From Aegilops tauschii subsp. strangulata (taxonomy: Eukaryota > Streptophyta > Magnoliopsida > Poales > Poaceae): DNA of 64,000 nucleotides. The notes under the pieces were generated by a model. The model saw only the letters and a program-made list of their open reading frames with translations. It was not told the origin of the DNA and did no database searches. The stretch spans positions 162,354,627-162,418,626 of the forward strand of contig NC_053036.3 in the NCBI RefSeq assembly GCF_002575655.3, in the 5' to 3' direction. This document shows, piece by piece, positions 11,890 through 22,956 of this stretch (the stretch's first letter is position 1; each line of letters opens with the position of its first letter). Both the position numbers and the translations under genes were made by a program.

Positions 11890-14632
11890 TGTAGCGACCA
11901 GACCTCAAATGGCCTGCGCTGCTGTGCACCAGTGTCATCCCTGGATCAGTAATGCTGACACGCACAGTACAAATGGAGGATTTATAACAGAGTAGCAATC
12001 ACACACTTATTACATCGAATATCTCCGAAGAGACTAAGTATAAAAACATGGCTTAAGGCCATCTAATAACGATAACAGCGGAAGACTTGGAAGAATAGTG
12101 AGTCCATCAACTCCAGCGGCATCACTGAGTATAAGACCACGACCTAAGGCACCTTACTCGTCGTCTGAAAAGTCTGCAACATGAAACGTTGCAGCCCGAA
12201 ACGGGTCAGCACATAGGATATGCTGGCAAAGCAACACATAGAGAACAATGAACAATGATAAGGCTATACTATATGCATATATGGCTGGTGGAAAGGCTCT
12301 ATGGTTACAGTTTTGCGAAAAGCCAATTTTATCCTACTACAAAGGAATAAATTTCATTTAACTATCATGGTGGTTGAAACATTGAGAAGGTACCTCCAAC
12401 TCAATCCCAATTAAGTAACATCATTAACCCAACAAAATTAATTATAAGTATCACGGCGATGAGATTCAGATGATAATCCAGATACTAGATACTCAAGTTG
12501 TCCATAACCGGGGACACGGCTAATCATGATCAGTTTGTACACTCTGCAGAGGTTTGTGCACTTTTCCCCACAAGACTCGATCGCCTCCGCTTGATTCTCG
12601 CACTACATGATGTTTGAGAAACGGATGACCGAGACACAGTCTTTCAGAAACAGTCACTCTCTACTCTGGATGGACCGGTACACCTACTTTCCCCTACATC
12701 TGCTAGTCCACCTCTTCAAGAGATCCTGTAACCTACTCAGCTATGCTAGAGCCCATAATAGCTTGCGGCTGCACACGGAAGTTTCTAGCATGAATAATCT
12801 TATGATCCCTTTGAGCCTGGGTGGCGGACCTTATACATACAGACAACACTGGGTTCTCCAGGTGTCTCAATCCACCCAGATGTGAGTTTTAGTTGCCACC
12901 TTAAGTTGAACCATTATTAAACATCTCACATCTGTCATGAATTCACTCAACCCAATCCACGTCTACGCATAGCATGGCATTGATAAAAGCAACGTAGAAG
13001 TAACTCCCAAAGGTTTGATAAAAGAACAGGTAATAGGTACTACCTCAACTACTTCCCAATACCCACAGTTTAATTATACCTAATCATGCAAGTGTTTGAG
13101 GAAATAGATCTAATGCAATAAAACTGGGTATGAACGGGGTATGATCAAAGTGTTACTTGCCTTGCTGATGATCCGCAAAACCTAGCGAGTCGAAGTAACA
13201 AGCGGCACACTCCGGGTACTCTATCGCAAACAAACAAGCATACAATCAGTACTCAACTAATGCACAGGTAAAACTCGAATGAAAGATCCAACCAGAAAGT
13301 TCAACTTAAGAACTCCGGTTTGCAAAAAGAATCAACTCGAAATAAGCAACGAAAGTCAAACGGCGAAAGAAAGAAACTTCGTTTGCTAATCTGGATCTAG
13401 GTCAAATTTTACTGTAGCAAAAACTTGTTTGAGTAGGTTAAATGGAAAGAGAATTTCGAGACGAAACTCTAGGCGCTTGAATCGCCTGATTCCGATAAAC
13501 GAGCGAGAAGTTAAACAGATTCGAAAATTCGATCAGAAATCGAATCTGAGAAAATAACGAGAAAAATCCGACGAAAAAGAAAAACGGACGAACGGTTAAA
13601 TAACGGACGTTCGTTAACAGAGAAAACCGACGAACGCGTTCGTTAAAACGAACGGTTCGGTGAACGCTCGTGAAATAAGAAAACCGAAAAAAACCGATCT
13701 AGGGTTTTTTTAAACAAAAGTTTTTTTCTTCAGAAAACCGGTCAACGCAAAAACGGGCAGTACCTCGTCGGGCTTCTCCGGTGAGGGCTCCGGCGGGGCT
13801 CCGGGCTCGGCGCGAGGGGCGGCGGGGGTGCGGGGCTCGGGGGCGGCGGCTCCGGCGGCGAGGGGCGGGGCTCCGGCGGGCGGGCGGCGAGGCAAAGGCG
13901 GGCGGCGGCGGCAGCGGGATGCGGCGGCGGCGGCGGGCGATGCGGGGCTCGGCGGCGGGTCGGGTGAGGAGAAAACGGAGGGGGGGGTATATATGGAGGG
14001 GGGGCTACTCCGGCTTGGGGAAGGGGCATCCGAGGCGGCGGCGGCTCCCGTGCTCCCGGCGGACTCCGGCGGCGTCGTGGGGAGGAAGGAGAGCGCGGGC
14101 GAGGTGGGCCGTCGGCTGGGCTCGGCCCAGTCGGCGCGGCGTGTTTTTTTTTTTTTAAATATGTTCCGCGGAAAATATTACGTAGAAAAATAAATAAAAA
14201 TCAGAAAAATACGAAATAAATTTTTCCCGTCTAGTTAGAAAATCTAGAATAGGGTGAACATTTTTAAAATCAAAAATAAATATTTGGAAAACATGCATAT
14301 TTTTAAATGCAATAAAAATTGCAAATAAAATCCAATAAATTCCAAATAATGTTTTTAACATTTTTCCTCCAGTATTTAAATGTTTTTGGAGAAGTCATAT
14401 TTTCTCCTCTCGGTTATTTTAAAATGAAAATATTTTTCCGGAGAGAAAAATAATTAAAATCCCAATCCTCGTTTGAAAAATCAAATAAGAAAATTTGAGA
14501 AAATCCCCAACTCTCTCCGAGGGTCCTTGAGTTGCTTAGGATTTATCGAGGATTTGTCAAAATGCAATAAAACATGATATGCAAATGATGATCTATGTAT
14601 AACATTCCAAATTGAAAATTTGGGATGTTACA
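11890..14632 (-). repeat. 5' LTR of the Tekay-like element
   Basis: This 2743-bp copy lies upstream in element orientation. It has a TATA-like motif at 13988-13994 (minus strand) next to the GC-rich block, a plausible core promoter for the genomic RNA. It differs from the 3' LTR by a 6-bp insertion near 13945, homopolymer changes near 13685-13730 and 14143-14157, and scattered substitutions. CTTGC follows at 14633. Confidence 0.95.
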
Positions 14633-14637
14633 CTTGC

Positions 14638-15535
14638 GGCGCCGTGTAGGCATCGGGGGTGCGATGGCTGTCGATGGCGTTGAAGCAGATCTGCGATGGT
14701 AGACGGGTGCATCGGGTGATAAGTCCCGTTTTGGTGGACGAGAAGGTCGTGTGAGCGGCCCAGGCAAAGAGGACGACGGCGCCGATGAAGCGAGAGGACG
14801 CGATGCAAGGCTCTTGGTCCGTCGCTGTGGATGAGAAACGTCCATCTCTAGCAGTGGATGACGCGGTCTTAGTAGGCGCTTGGGCATGGTGGATGATGGT
14901 GGCGATGGATGGGGTGGAGGACAACGATGATGGATGGGGTGGCGGACGGAGGAGGCTGGTGTGGGGATGGTGTTCTAGCGCGAACAGCTATGAATGGGAA
15001 AATGGAGGGAGAGGTACGGGGAACCATGTTAATGGGACGCGCCTGTCTGAAATATGGGAAAGTTACGAACTTAGCCCCCGTTCAAAATTTGGACGTCTCG
15101 TTGGTTGGGGATAGGACGGTAATCTCGCATCTCACCAATATTTGCCCAGAGCGATTTCGGGCGAGGAGAGGGTGTTTTGGCGCCCATGGTGTATGAACGG
15201 GGCTGACAGGTAGGGCGGTTGTGTCACGTCTGAGTGAAGTTACAAACCGTCCCCTATTGAAAATATTTGTCTACTTCGATTTCGGCCGAGTCGAGTTTGT
15301 TTTGCCGCCAACCATGTATGAATGGGGAAATGGAGGGAGAGACAGAGGTATTTTGGACGAGCTTGAATCAAATGTGTTTTGACGCCCATGTTTGGCGCCC
15401 ACCGTGTCGAAATGGGCTCCGAGGCGGTCGTGTCACGTCTAATTCAAGTTACTAACCTACCCCTATTGAGAGAAGTGGAAATCGGGCCGATGGATTGTCC
15501 GTGTGAGGGGTAGACAATAATTTCTATCTCCCAAA
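14638..15535. other. GC-rich minus-strand exon-like segment and a diverged internal duplication
   Basis: Between 14638 and about 14924 the minus strand stays open with Ser/Thr/Ala-rich sequence. It is cut at its 3' side by the retrotransposon, and no domain is recognisable. Downstream, parts of a unit repeat: the phrase ATGAATGGG.AAATGGAGGGAGAG at about 14990 and 15315, and TGTCACGTCT..AAGTTAC..ACC at about 15222 and 15433. This indicates an old tandem duplication. It resembles degraded transposon sequence more than a functional gene. Confidence 0.35.
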
Positions 15536-16318
15536 CACTTGGCTTCGGTCAGCCGATGTGGGAGTGGACATTTTGCCGCTTCTTTCGAATTTTGGGACAA
15601 TAAGCATCCACGTTTACCCCGGCAACTAAATTCGAATCCATTTTGTATTCCTATACGTGTCTTTATAAATCATTCTGTGTGTTTTTATATATCTTCAAAA
15701 GCACGACAAATATGTATTCTACTGTCATATATGAATATGATTTACAAATGCCGATACTCGAATTCAGAAGCTAGAATCCAGTTTAAGGTGAATTCGAATA
15801 TTTGAAACCACTTTATGTCCAACTCAAGTGTCACGTGCAGCATAATTTGTACTCCCATTCAGATATGTACACAAGCGACGTATCAACATTCAAATACTGT
15901 GTCAATCAACCAATAATGTACAAAACTAACAGACCTATAAACACTTATAGAGTATATGGATCAATAATATCAACTAATATACATAAGCCAAGTCGCTGTA
16001 CTTTTTTTTGCTAGAAGAGCATCCTTTTTTTAGTGAAGCTACTACAACATCTTGGCCCTTTCCGATGTGTGCCATTTAAGGTCCATCTATACTACTATTA
16101 TTGTTGAATGCACATTCAGCCCGATTGGCATATTTGTATGTCTGGCACAACAATCAAAATGAAATGTCTCAGAGTCTTATCAATTAATACAGACTTGTGC
16201 TAAAAAAAATTACAAACCAAAAAACAAAAAACAATTATTACATGATCTCTAAAACAAATGGTTTGATCGATTACATGAACAAACAACACAAAGGTTATTC
16301 AACGATGGAAAGAACATT
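15536..16318. other. No feature seen
   Basis: AT-rich sequence without a supported gene, terminal repeat or tandem array. Short frames here have no conserved features. Confidence 0.5.
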
Positions 16319-17935
16319 TCACCTATGATTTACCAAGTGGGAATTTAATTTCCTTTTTTCCTTCAGGACCTTAACAATGCGGTCAGTCTCAGCTAGCTTC
16401 GTTTTGAAATCCACCAAATATTTAATGGTTGTCTTGAGTACTGCTTGTGATTGTGCTGTTTGCTTCCTCAACATGTCAACTTCATCTCTAAGTGCAGAAG
16501 CAGAATCTGTTTCTACCAATAGTTTAGCCTCTAGAGCGTCAGCAGTTGGCAATTCATGATGCACGATTGGGCCGGTGCCACTGCTGTGGGATGATACAAC
16601 GTCCTTGGGGACCTTGCTCTTTGATGTTGGACTAACCTGTTTTGCCATTAAAGTTCCAATTGGATTCCGAGAAGTTGAAGTTAGCAAAACATCTCAACTG
16701 GGAGTTATAACAGCAAACCAGTTACACAAACAAGGAATTAAAGAGTTTCAATTGGATGCTGAAAAGTAGTTATTAACATCATCGTAACGTGTTGCAGTAG
16801 CAAAGCAGTTAAACAAACAAGTTTTGCAAAAGGTACCTGTTGTGGCATTGGAGTTTCTCTTGGATCCTGAAAATTAAGTAGCCAGTAACGTGATTAGAGC
16901 AACCAGTTGCATCAGCAAAGCAGTTAAACAAACAAGTTTTGCAAAAGGAACCTGTTGTGGCATTGGGTTTCTCTTGGATCCTGAAAAGTTGAGTAGTCAG
17001 TAACTTGATTAGAGCAACAAGTTACAACAGCAAACCTGTTACACAAATATATTTTTTGAAAATGTACCTGTTGTGCAATTGGACTTCTAATTGGATCCTG
17101 AAAACTTGAAGTTGGTAAGATGATTACAGCAACAAGTTACAGCAGCAAACCAGGTAAATAAGGAAGTTTCTGGAAACATAACTGTTGTGCCAACGGAGTT
17201 TTAGTTAGATCCTGCAAACTTGAATGTTAGCAATTTTAAATAAAGTGTTGCAAGAGCCATAAGAAGCTAACATCAAACTAGTAAAACTAACAAGTTTTGG
17301 CAACGTATTTAATTACACATGAACTAGTAAAACTAACAAGTTCTTGGCAACGTATTAAAGTAACAAGTCGGTACCGTTTTCCAGTAGCACATACATCTGT
17401 AAATTTCTTTGATGTAAGCAAAATGATTCCAACACATATATAAGTTAAAAAGACGGTGTCCCTCATATAAACCCGACAGTTGTCTATCTATGAACATGCA
17501 AACATTACTAGTGCTACAAGTGATAACAACAAACCATTTAAACAAACAGGGTATCAGAACGTAAATTACATGTGAATTCTACTGCACCCTAGAAGTACAT
17601 ATGACCAGCTATCTACGTGCTTAAGTAGCTATTTAAGTTCAGGCAAACACGTAATTCTTAATAGTAAGTATCAAACACATAGATAGGCGCAGTCTATAAT
17701 AGGATTAACAGTCTGTGGCATTATGTAATCAGTAGCAAACTAAATTAAGCCAAGCAACGTAATTGAACAATTTTGCAATAAGTGGCTAACTAAAATTCTG
17801 AGAAGCGGGTAACTGAACTTACGCTAGCTCTTTGTACAGGCACACTGCAACTCTTTTTCGCTTACAAGGTTCTATGAAGGAGTCCATGGAATCAATTGCT
17901 TGGATACGCAGTCCCAATACTTTTTTCTTCCCACA
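16319..17935 (-). pseudogene. Multi-exon transposon-type gene with micro-exons and a coiled-coil end
   Basis: On the minus strand a 113-bp exon (17935-17823) between a TGCAG acceptor and a GTAAGT donor encodes a basic stretch with GLRIQA and EPCKRKR, a likely nuclear localisation signal. It is followed by four 29-30 bp micro-exons and a last block (16687-16319) encoding a leucine-rich coiled coil (ALEAKLLVE, then DEVDMLRKQ) ending at a stop. A fifth copy of the micro-exon motif (NPIGTLMAKQ) is fused into the last block where the acceptor has decayed. One micro-exon is 29 bp and would shift the frame. The function is not recognised. The coiled coil and NLS fit a DNA-transposon accessory protein, but a host gene is possible. 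Confidence 0.4.
16837..17211 (-). repeat. Micro-exon tandem array, period 114-117 bp
   Basis: Four copies of one unit, each with an acceptor (TCAG or GCAG), a 29-30 bp exon starting GATCC or GATCT and ending CAACAG, and a GT donor. The exons are at about 17211-17182, 17097-17068, 16980-16952 and 16866-16837. Translated in one frame they read like DPRETPMPQQ, DPIRSPIAQQ and DLTKTPLAQQ. The copies differ more in intron than in exon, and the first has a weakened donor. Confidence 0.6.
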
Positions 17936-18580
17936 CTGCATTGGTAAGTCGAATGGTTAATCTGATAAGATGGTGCGTCCCTGATATGTTATATGAGGAC
18001 GGGTTGTCAGACTAGTTGTAGCCACACATATCACACTGGCTTTTACTGTATATTTCATGCGATTACATTTGGCATATCGAGATCTAAGCAATCTACAATA
18101 GGATGAAAAGACACGCATCTTTCACATTATTGGCGAACTCAGTTCATAGAAACAAGAAATTCAACCATTCTGTGGGTAAATCAAAAGCGCCACTGGAATA
18201 TTTTTCACTACCCCAATCATACACGCAAAAAGCGGCAACGCGTAGGGGCTGGTATGGGCGGCCGCCTCGGGTGGCTGGAAAGTGTGCACCTAGTTTGAGT
18301 CGTCCAGGTTGGCCCAGGCTAGTTTTGTTCGTCCCAATGCACGAGCAGGCAATGTAAAAAATGTTTCAATTTGGATGGGCCAATAACGTAAGTGCAAGGC
18401 AGGCCCTATAGCAGGCTCGTGGCCCAAACGAGCGCCTCCCATATTGGTCGACAGCAGGAAAAATCCGAATTCGTTCACTGCAGCCTCCAGTCTTTTTGCT
18501 CCTAACCTAGCCGCCGCTGGACAGACCGACACAACACTTCCTCACGCCCTCGTTGGAGGGCGGCCGTGGGCTTCAAGCGA
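17936..18580. other. No supported gene
   Basis: The sequence is mainly non-coding. The GC-rich part from 18240 to 18580 looks like the promoter and 5' leader of the plus-strand gene starting at 18581. No clear TATA motif was found in it. Confidence 0.4.
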
Positions 18581-19076
18581 ATGGAAGGACAAGAAGATGA
18601 AGATCCAACCCTGGGTGTAGCCTGCGTGGGAGGCAGCAGCGGCAGCACGGGCATGGTATCGAGCTTGCGCAAATGGACAATCGCAGCTTGCAAGAGCAGC
18701 ATGCACAATGAGCAGGTACATCACATCCCGGATTATATCTAATTCAACTGTGCAATTTCTAGCCAATAGTTAAACCTGACGGTGTTGTAAAAATGCTTGT
18801 ATGTAGGTTATCTTTGAGAAAATGAAACCAATTTCTGCTTATTTTATAACTCCCCCAATCAATAATGAACTGACTGAACCTGATGTATCTAATCAAGTTT
18901 CCGGTGCAAACATACAAGCTCATGTTGTTCTTGAGCTTGAAGTGTCTAATGAACAAACTGCTAATGAAGGATTTGATGCAAACATTTTACATGCTCCTGG
19001 TGATGAACATATAGTGTCTAATGAGGGATCTAATGCAAGCATTTTGCAAGCTCCCATTGAAGGATTTAGTGTCTAA
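18581..19076 (+). CDS. Two-exon gene of unknown function with an acidic repeat
   Basis: Exon 1 (18581-18715) starts MEGQEDEDPT and ends CAG before a GTACAT donor. Exon 2 (18807-19076) follows a TGTAG acceptor. Both junctions are phase 0, giving about 134 residues. The second exon starts FEKMKPISAYFITPP and continues with two related acidic phrases, SNE followed about eight residues later by ANILHAP or ASILQAP, a likely internal duplication. No catalytic or binding motif is visible. The KPISAYF opening resembles N-termini of plant hAT-like transposase or ZMYM1-like proteins, but that is a weak resemblance and the conserved part is absent, so it may be a truncated 5' fragment. Confidence 0.4.
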
Positions 19077-19530
19077 TGATGATCTGCTATGTTGAGAGAG
19101 ACACAGAGATTTGCAGGCATTGATGACAAGCAAATTATAGTACATTTTCATGGCTTGAGGAAACGTCGAGGCCATCTACCAGAAAGTCCCCGTATCATGA
19201 CAACATAGCATAAATACTTTTCTAATATGTTGTTTGAAACTATTGGCATACTTGTGCAGGATAGATATATTGATATGCAGTTTGCACACTGGTTATAGGT
19301 GCAATTACACTTCGATATTTTCGGCCAGAGAATGAATAATTCAAGCAGGTACAGACCATATTAGTAGTCCTTGTACACCATGTTGCATTTTGTGTTTTTG
19401 GTGCTTACATCATTTAGTGTTTTATAAGCTAAACTACTTTGGATCATTAGCTGGTTTTCAAAGTGCATGTAGCTTCACATTTCTCAAGTTATGTTGATTT
19501 TCGGAGTGCAAGTGCCTTCGTATTTTTTAA
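19077..19530. other. No supported gene
   Basis: Continuation of the AT-rich sequence after the two-exon gene. An open stretch at 19085-19200 may be a decayed downstream exon of the same gene, but frames are broken and I do not call it. Confidence 0.35.
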
Positions 19531-19531
19531 G

Positions 19532-19780
19532 TTAAATGTGCGCCCCTGGTAACTTGAATTCGTGGATCCGCCACTGCACACAAATCATACACGCAGGCCA
19601 GTATGAATTAGATGAAATGCAGGGACTTATGCTAGCTCGTTGTACAGGCTCGCTGCATCTCTGCTTGCGCTTGGGATGTTCCATGTACAAGTCGATGTTA
19701 CCACTTGCTTGGATCTGCAGGCCTTGTGCTCCTTGCATCCCCCTCTGCATTTTTGACACGGGGAATGGTTGATCAAATAG
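19532..19780 (-). pseudogene. Second, decayed copy of the EPCKRKR-type exon
   Basis: The minus strand at about 19770-19630 reads GLQIQAS and EHPKRKQ. It matches the exon at 17935-17823 (GLRIQA and EPCKRKR) in order and spacing, including the following GAGCTAGC(A/G)TAAGT donor region, mutated here from GTAAGT to ATAAGT. It is a diverged duplicate of the upstream gene's exon, about 1.8 kb away, in a segment with no other intact exon. It was probably copied together with its neighbourhood. Confidence 0.45.
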
Positions 19781-20039
19781 GAGGAATCGACCTTGCTGTT
19801 GTATCGGAGGACAGATACTTACAAGGTTATATGGGTGTGCAGGATGTGTACCACATCCCGTAGTGCCGTCATGCTTCGCTAAAAAATGGTTTTGCTTGTT
19901 TCAGATGATATCTCCATAAGAAATAAGAGTTAAAGTTAGAGTTGCATAGGCATGTAAGCTAAGAGAGCAGTGAAAGGATATCCAAACATCATCGGAACAG
20001 TGCACAAGGGAGTGATGTGTGGATATCTAGTTCGGGCCG

Positions 20040-20542
20040 GCGTTTGGGCATCCTCGCTTAGCTAGAGTGCGGGTCACTTCAGAGCCGTTGAGGGTGATGT
20101 GCTGGCGTTGGCTGGCCGCGCAGGGATGTAGATCTTGAGTGGCAGTGGAGTGCTATGATGCGGTGGACGAGACCGTTGGTGAAGCCCCAACGGCCTCGGG
20201 GGGCGGAGGTGCAACGATGTGCTCGGTGAAGTAGCTCCGGTGAGGTGGGAGACGGCGTCGGTAAAGTGCACCTAGTGCGGTGGTACTCGGTGTCTGTGAG
20301 GCACGTCGGTTGCGGCGGCCGACGTTGTCGGTGGACCACCCGGAGCGGTGGACGAGGGCGTGGATGAGGTAGCTCCGGTGCGGTGGTGAAGCGCGACTGT
20401 CGTCTTCATCGTCGTCGTACGACACAGAGGTGGGGAAAGAGACGAGACGAGACGAGGGGCGATTTGAACTTTGTTGGGTTGGCGGCAAATTACGGATTTG
20501 AGAAATCTGTGCACGGAAGGGGACGGTGGAGAAGGGTGATTT
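20040..20542 (-). other. GC-rich low-complexity segment, possible first exon
   Basis: Minus-strand frames here are Ser/Pro/Thr/His-rich and overlap on three phases, as expected from composition. The phrase GAGGT(G/A)G repeats with CGGTG, giving a loosely repeated GC-rich block. It resembles the GC-rich block at 14638-14924 in composition and may be the 5' exon of a transposon gene. No domain is recognisable. Confidence 0.3.
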
Positions 20543-21790
20543 TGCAGGGCTGGAATTGGGGCCGCCAGATATTTCAATCCGAAACGTGGAAGCGCGAATT
20601 TATTTTGTCGTGGTTCTTTTTCTGGGGGGCGGTGGGGGGAGCGAGGGAGGGGGTGGGTGGCTGGGTGCTAAGCGTCCGTATGACACACGTGACCACCACG
20701 ACACGACCCTGGTCTGCCTGGTGCGCCTATATTTGAGAATGCAAATGAATCTTCTTTCATTTGCAAACGAATCTGTATGTATTACCATGCACGTGTTTTC
20801 CTTGCAAATAATTAGTCATTCGAAACGGGATACTATAAATTAATTAATGAAGAGTTATTTGAATTTATTTTTTCAAAACGGTATCCACGCTAACGTGGAT
20901 TAGAGTGTGTGTCACACAATTAGTTATTTGAATTACAGTGTGTGTCACATAGCGATCTCCAATTCTAATGTGAATTTCGCATTTCACGATATCCATGCTA
21001 CTTTTTTAATACAAATTCATATGTATATGATGAATACCATGGTAGTGAGAAAACTTTGGATGGATTCAAACATATGAACTACAAAATAGCACAACAATCG
21101 AGTCAATGTCAACTTCTCCAAACCTAGTATGGCACGAATTCGAAATAATTACCCATATGCATGGTCCTCAGTTCAAATCTTACAATGTACACCAAATTGA
21201 AACATCGATATTAAGTCTCGTACTATCTACATTCAAATGTTGTTTTTAGCCCCACCCCCCCTCGGCACACACGCTACATACTTCCTGTATCGGTCAATCT
21301 TCCTCTCCTAACCACCTTAGGAAGCTATCGGTTTCCGACACACATTCATTCTTTCTCTCCATGTTTCGATCTCTAACTCTCTCAACTACACAACCCCCCT
21401 TTTCCACTCTGTTACCAAATGTATCTACCTCACACACCAGCCATTGCACCCCATGCCGAGCTCTCTCTCTCCCTCCCACTCTCTCTCGCTAGATACATGC
21501 ATTGCCTATCTAGCCCCCAACCTCTCGTGCGCACACACACACATTGTCTATCTAGGTCACTCCTGCGAGACTATCTCACTCTATCTTCCGCACGGCGGGC
21601 CACACTTGCACAATCTCACCCTCTTTATCTGAGTCTCGATTAACCTCGCTTTCTTTCACACACAAATGATATATCTCCCTGTTCGGGCCTCGGTCGACAC
21701 ACTCTATACTCTCTCGCGCAGATTGTCTATCTAGGTCAGTCCATCCAAGCCGCCCCCACTCTTTCCACCTAATGGCGGGCCACGCTCGCT

Positions 21791-21828
<38 letters not shown>

Positions 21829-22956
21829 GTCTCAATTGACCTCGCTCTTTCTCGGACACAAACGATATATCTCCATGTTTGAGCCCAATTCGACATATTC
21901 ATACTGTATACTCTCTCACGCACATTGTCTATCTAGGTCACTCTCTCCAACCCGTCTCACTCTTTCGACCGCACGATGACCCACACTCGCTCAATCTCTC
22001 TCCCTTTATATATGTAATCGATTGACCTTGCTTCCTCCAACGCACAAAATATATCTACATGTCTGTGACTGGATCATCTCTCAAGCTCTATCTTACAGCC
22101 CTCACCCTTCCCAAAAGCTCAATCGGACAAGATCTCTCCAAAGCATATATGTCTTTTCAATGAATGTCGGACCACACTTACTTTGTCTCTCTGTCTATAT
22201 GTGTCTCGATTGACCTCGCTTTCTCACGCCGTATCTTCCACACATTGAAGCTACCCCTCAATCCCTCGCAAAGCTGGAGCTATTTACATTGCGAGGGGGA
22301 CTCCAACCTTGGATTAATTTGTGTAGGCATTTATTGCAGTGGGTTTAGATTATATTTTCATATCATTTGGCCCACAACTACTCCAAACACAGTTGCAACC
22401 CCCCACCTCCCCCAATTGATTTCCCTCTGGCTCGGTCATCGCTCTCTCACACGTCCTTTCTCGCCTTAAACGTCGCACCATGGTATTTTTGCAAAAAACT
22501 CTGTTGTTCTCTTTAATTATTACAAATAAGCTACAAAACTACACACCAATAGTCCACCTGTAATGGAACAAATGTTGACCCACAAACTAATGTGCTACAA
22601 ACTACACACGAGGGGCCCACCTGTCATGAAACAAATTTGGACCCATATATAAATTAAAAATTAAAAAGGACGAGGATCAAACATGCGACCAGGGCCTTCA
22701 AGCCGCACGTCAATAGGCAACATACATAGTACAACAATGTTTGTTGTACCCCCCTTTGTTCATATAATGTTTTTATATTACCACATCCTATTTAATGGAT
22801 AACATGTAATATTATTTTTAGTACATTAGTGGGACCGGCTCGTTAGCACGTACTATTCGCCTTCACTTACTGGTGGGTTCCATGTCTGCTCTCTCTCTCC
22901 TCGCCTTCTACGTTTAGACGCACAGGCAAACACAACTCGCGGGCGATGTTGCCGTT
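20543..22956. repeat. Diverged duplicated segment, copy 1 (with 34283-36540)
   Basis: From GGGCTGGAATT..GGCCGCCAGATATTTC at 20546 to the CACTTACTGGTG(G/A)GTTCCA..TCTGC block near 22864-22890 and the sequence just after it, this segment runs collinear with 34283-36540. Shared landmarks in order are the CTTGCAAATAAT motif (20800, 34515), the CATATGA block (21070, 34696), the GTGGGTCC-like block with ATTTGGACC (22640, 36270), and the CTCTCTCTCC block (22890, 36490). The middles differ: here an AT- and CT-rich minisatellite, there a hairpin repeat. No coding capacity is visible. It is probably two copies of a non-coding transposon, or an old segmental duplication. Confidence 0.6.
21480..22020 (+). 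repeat. Minisatellite, period about 180-200 bp, with a (CT)n tract
   Basis: The phrase ATTGTCTATCTAGGTCA recurs at 21542, 21722 and 21923, with a decayed copy at about 21499. Between copies run CACACTCGCTCAATCTCTCT, then a GATATATCTCC..GT phrase. A pure CT microsatellite lies at about 21795-21824. Confidence 0.7.

Larger units (their letters stand above)
3715..14632 (-). mobile_element. Full-length Ty3/gypsy chromovirus, Tekay/Del-like
   Basis: This is an LTR retrotransposon of 10,918 bp in minus orientation. The LTRs span 3715-6448 and 11890-14632, and the 5-bp duplication CTTGC is present at 3710-3714 and 14633-14637. Inside, in element order, are a PBS matching initiator tRNA-Met, an extra coiled-coil ORF, a gag with two frame breaks, an intact pol ending in a chromodomain, and a purine-rich tract. 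A C-terminal chromodomain, long LTRs and a Met PBS fit the Tekay/Del clade of chromoviruses. By eye the two LTRs differ by about 25 substitutions and 10 small indels over 2.7 kb. At commonly assumed grass rates that implies insertion within the last few hundred thousand years (inference). It is probably not autonomous now because gag is broken. Confidence 0.95.

Noticed and set aside
14785..15196. Plus-strand frames of about 100 codons at 14.8-15.2 kb
   Set aside because: Overlapping frames with Gly/Trp-rich, low-complexity content in repeated DNA; no domain and no splice support.
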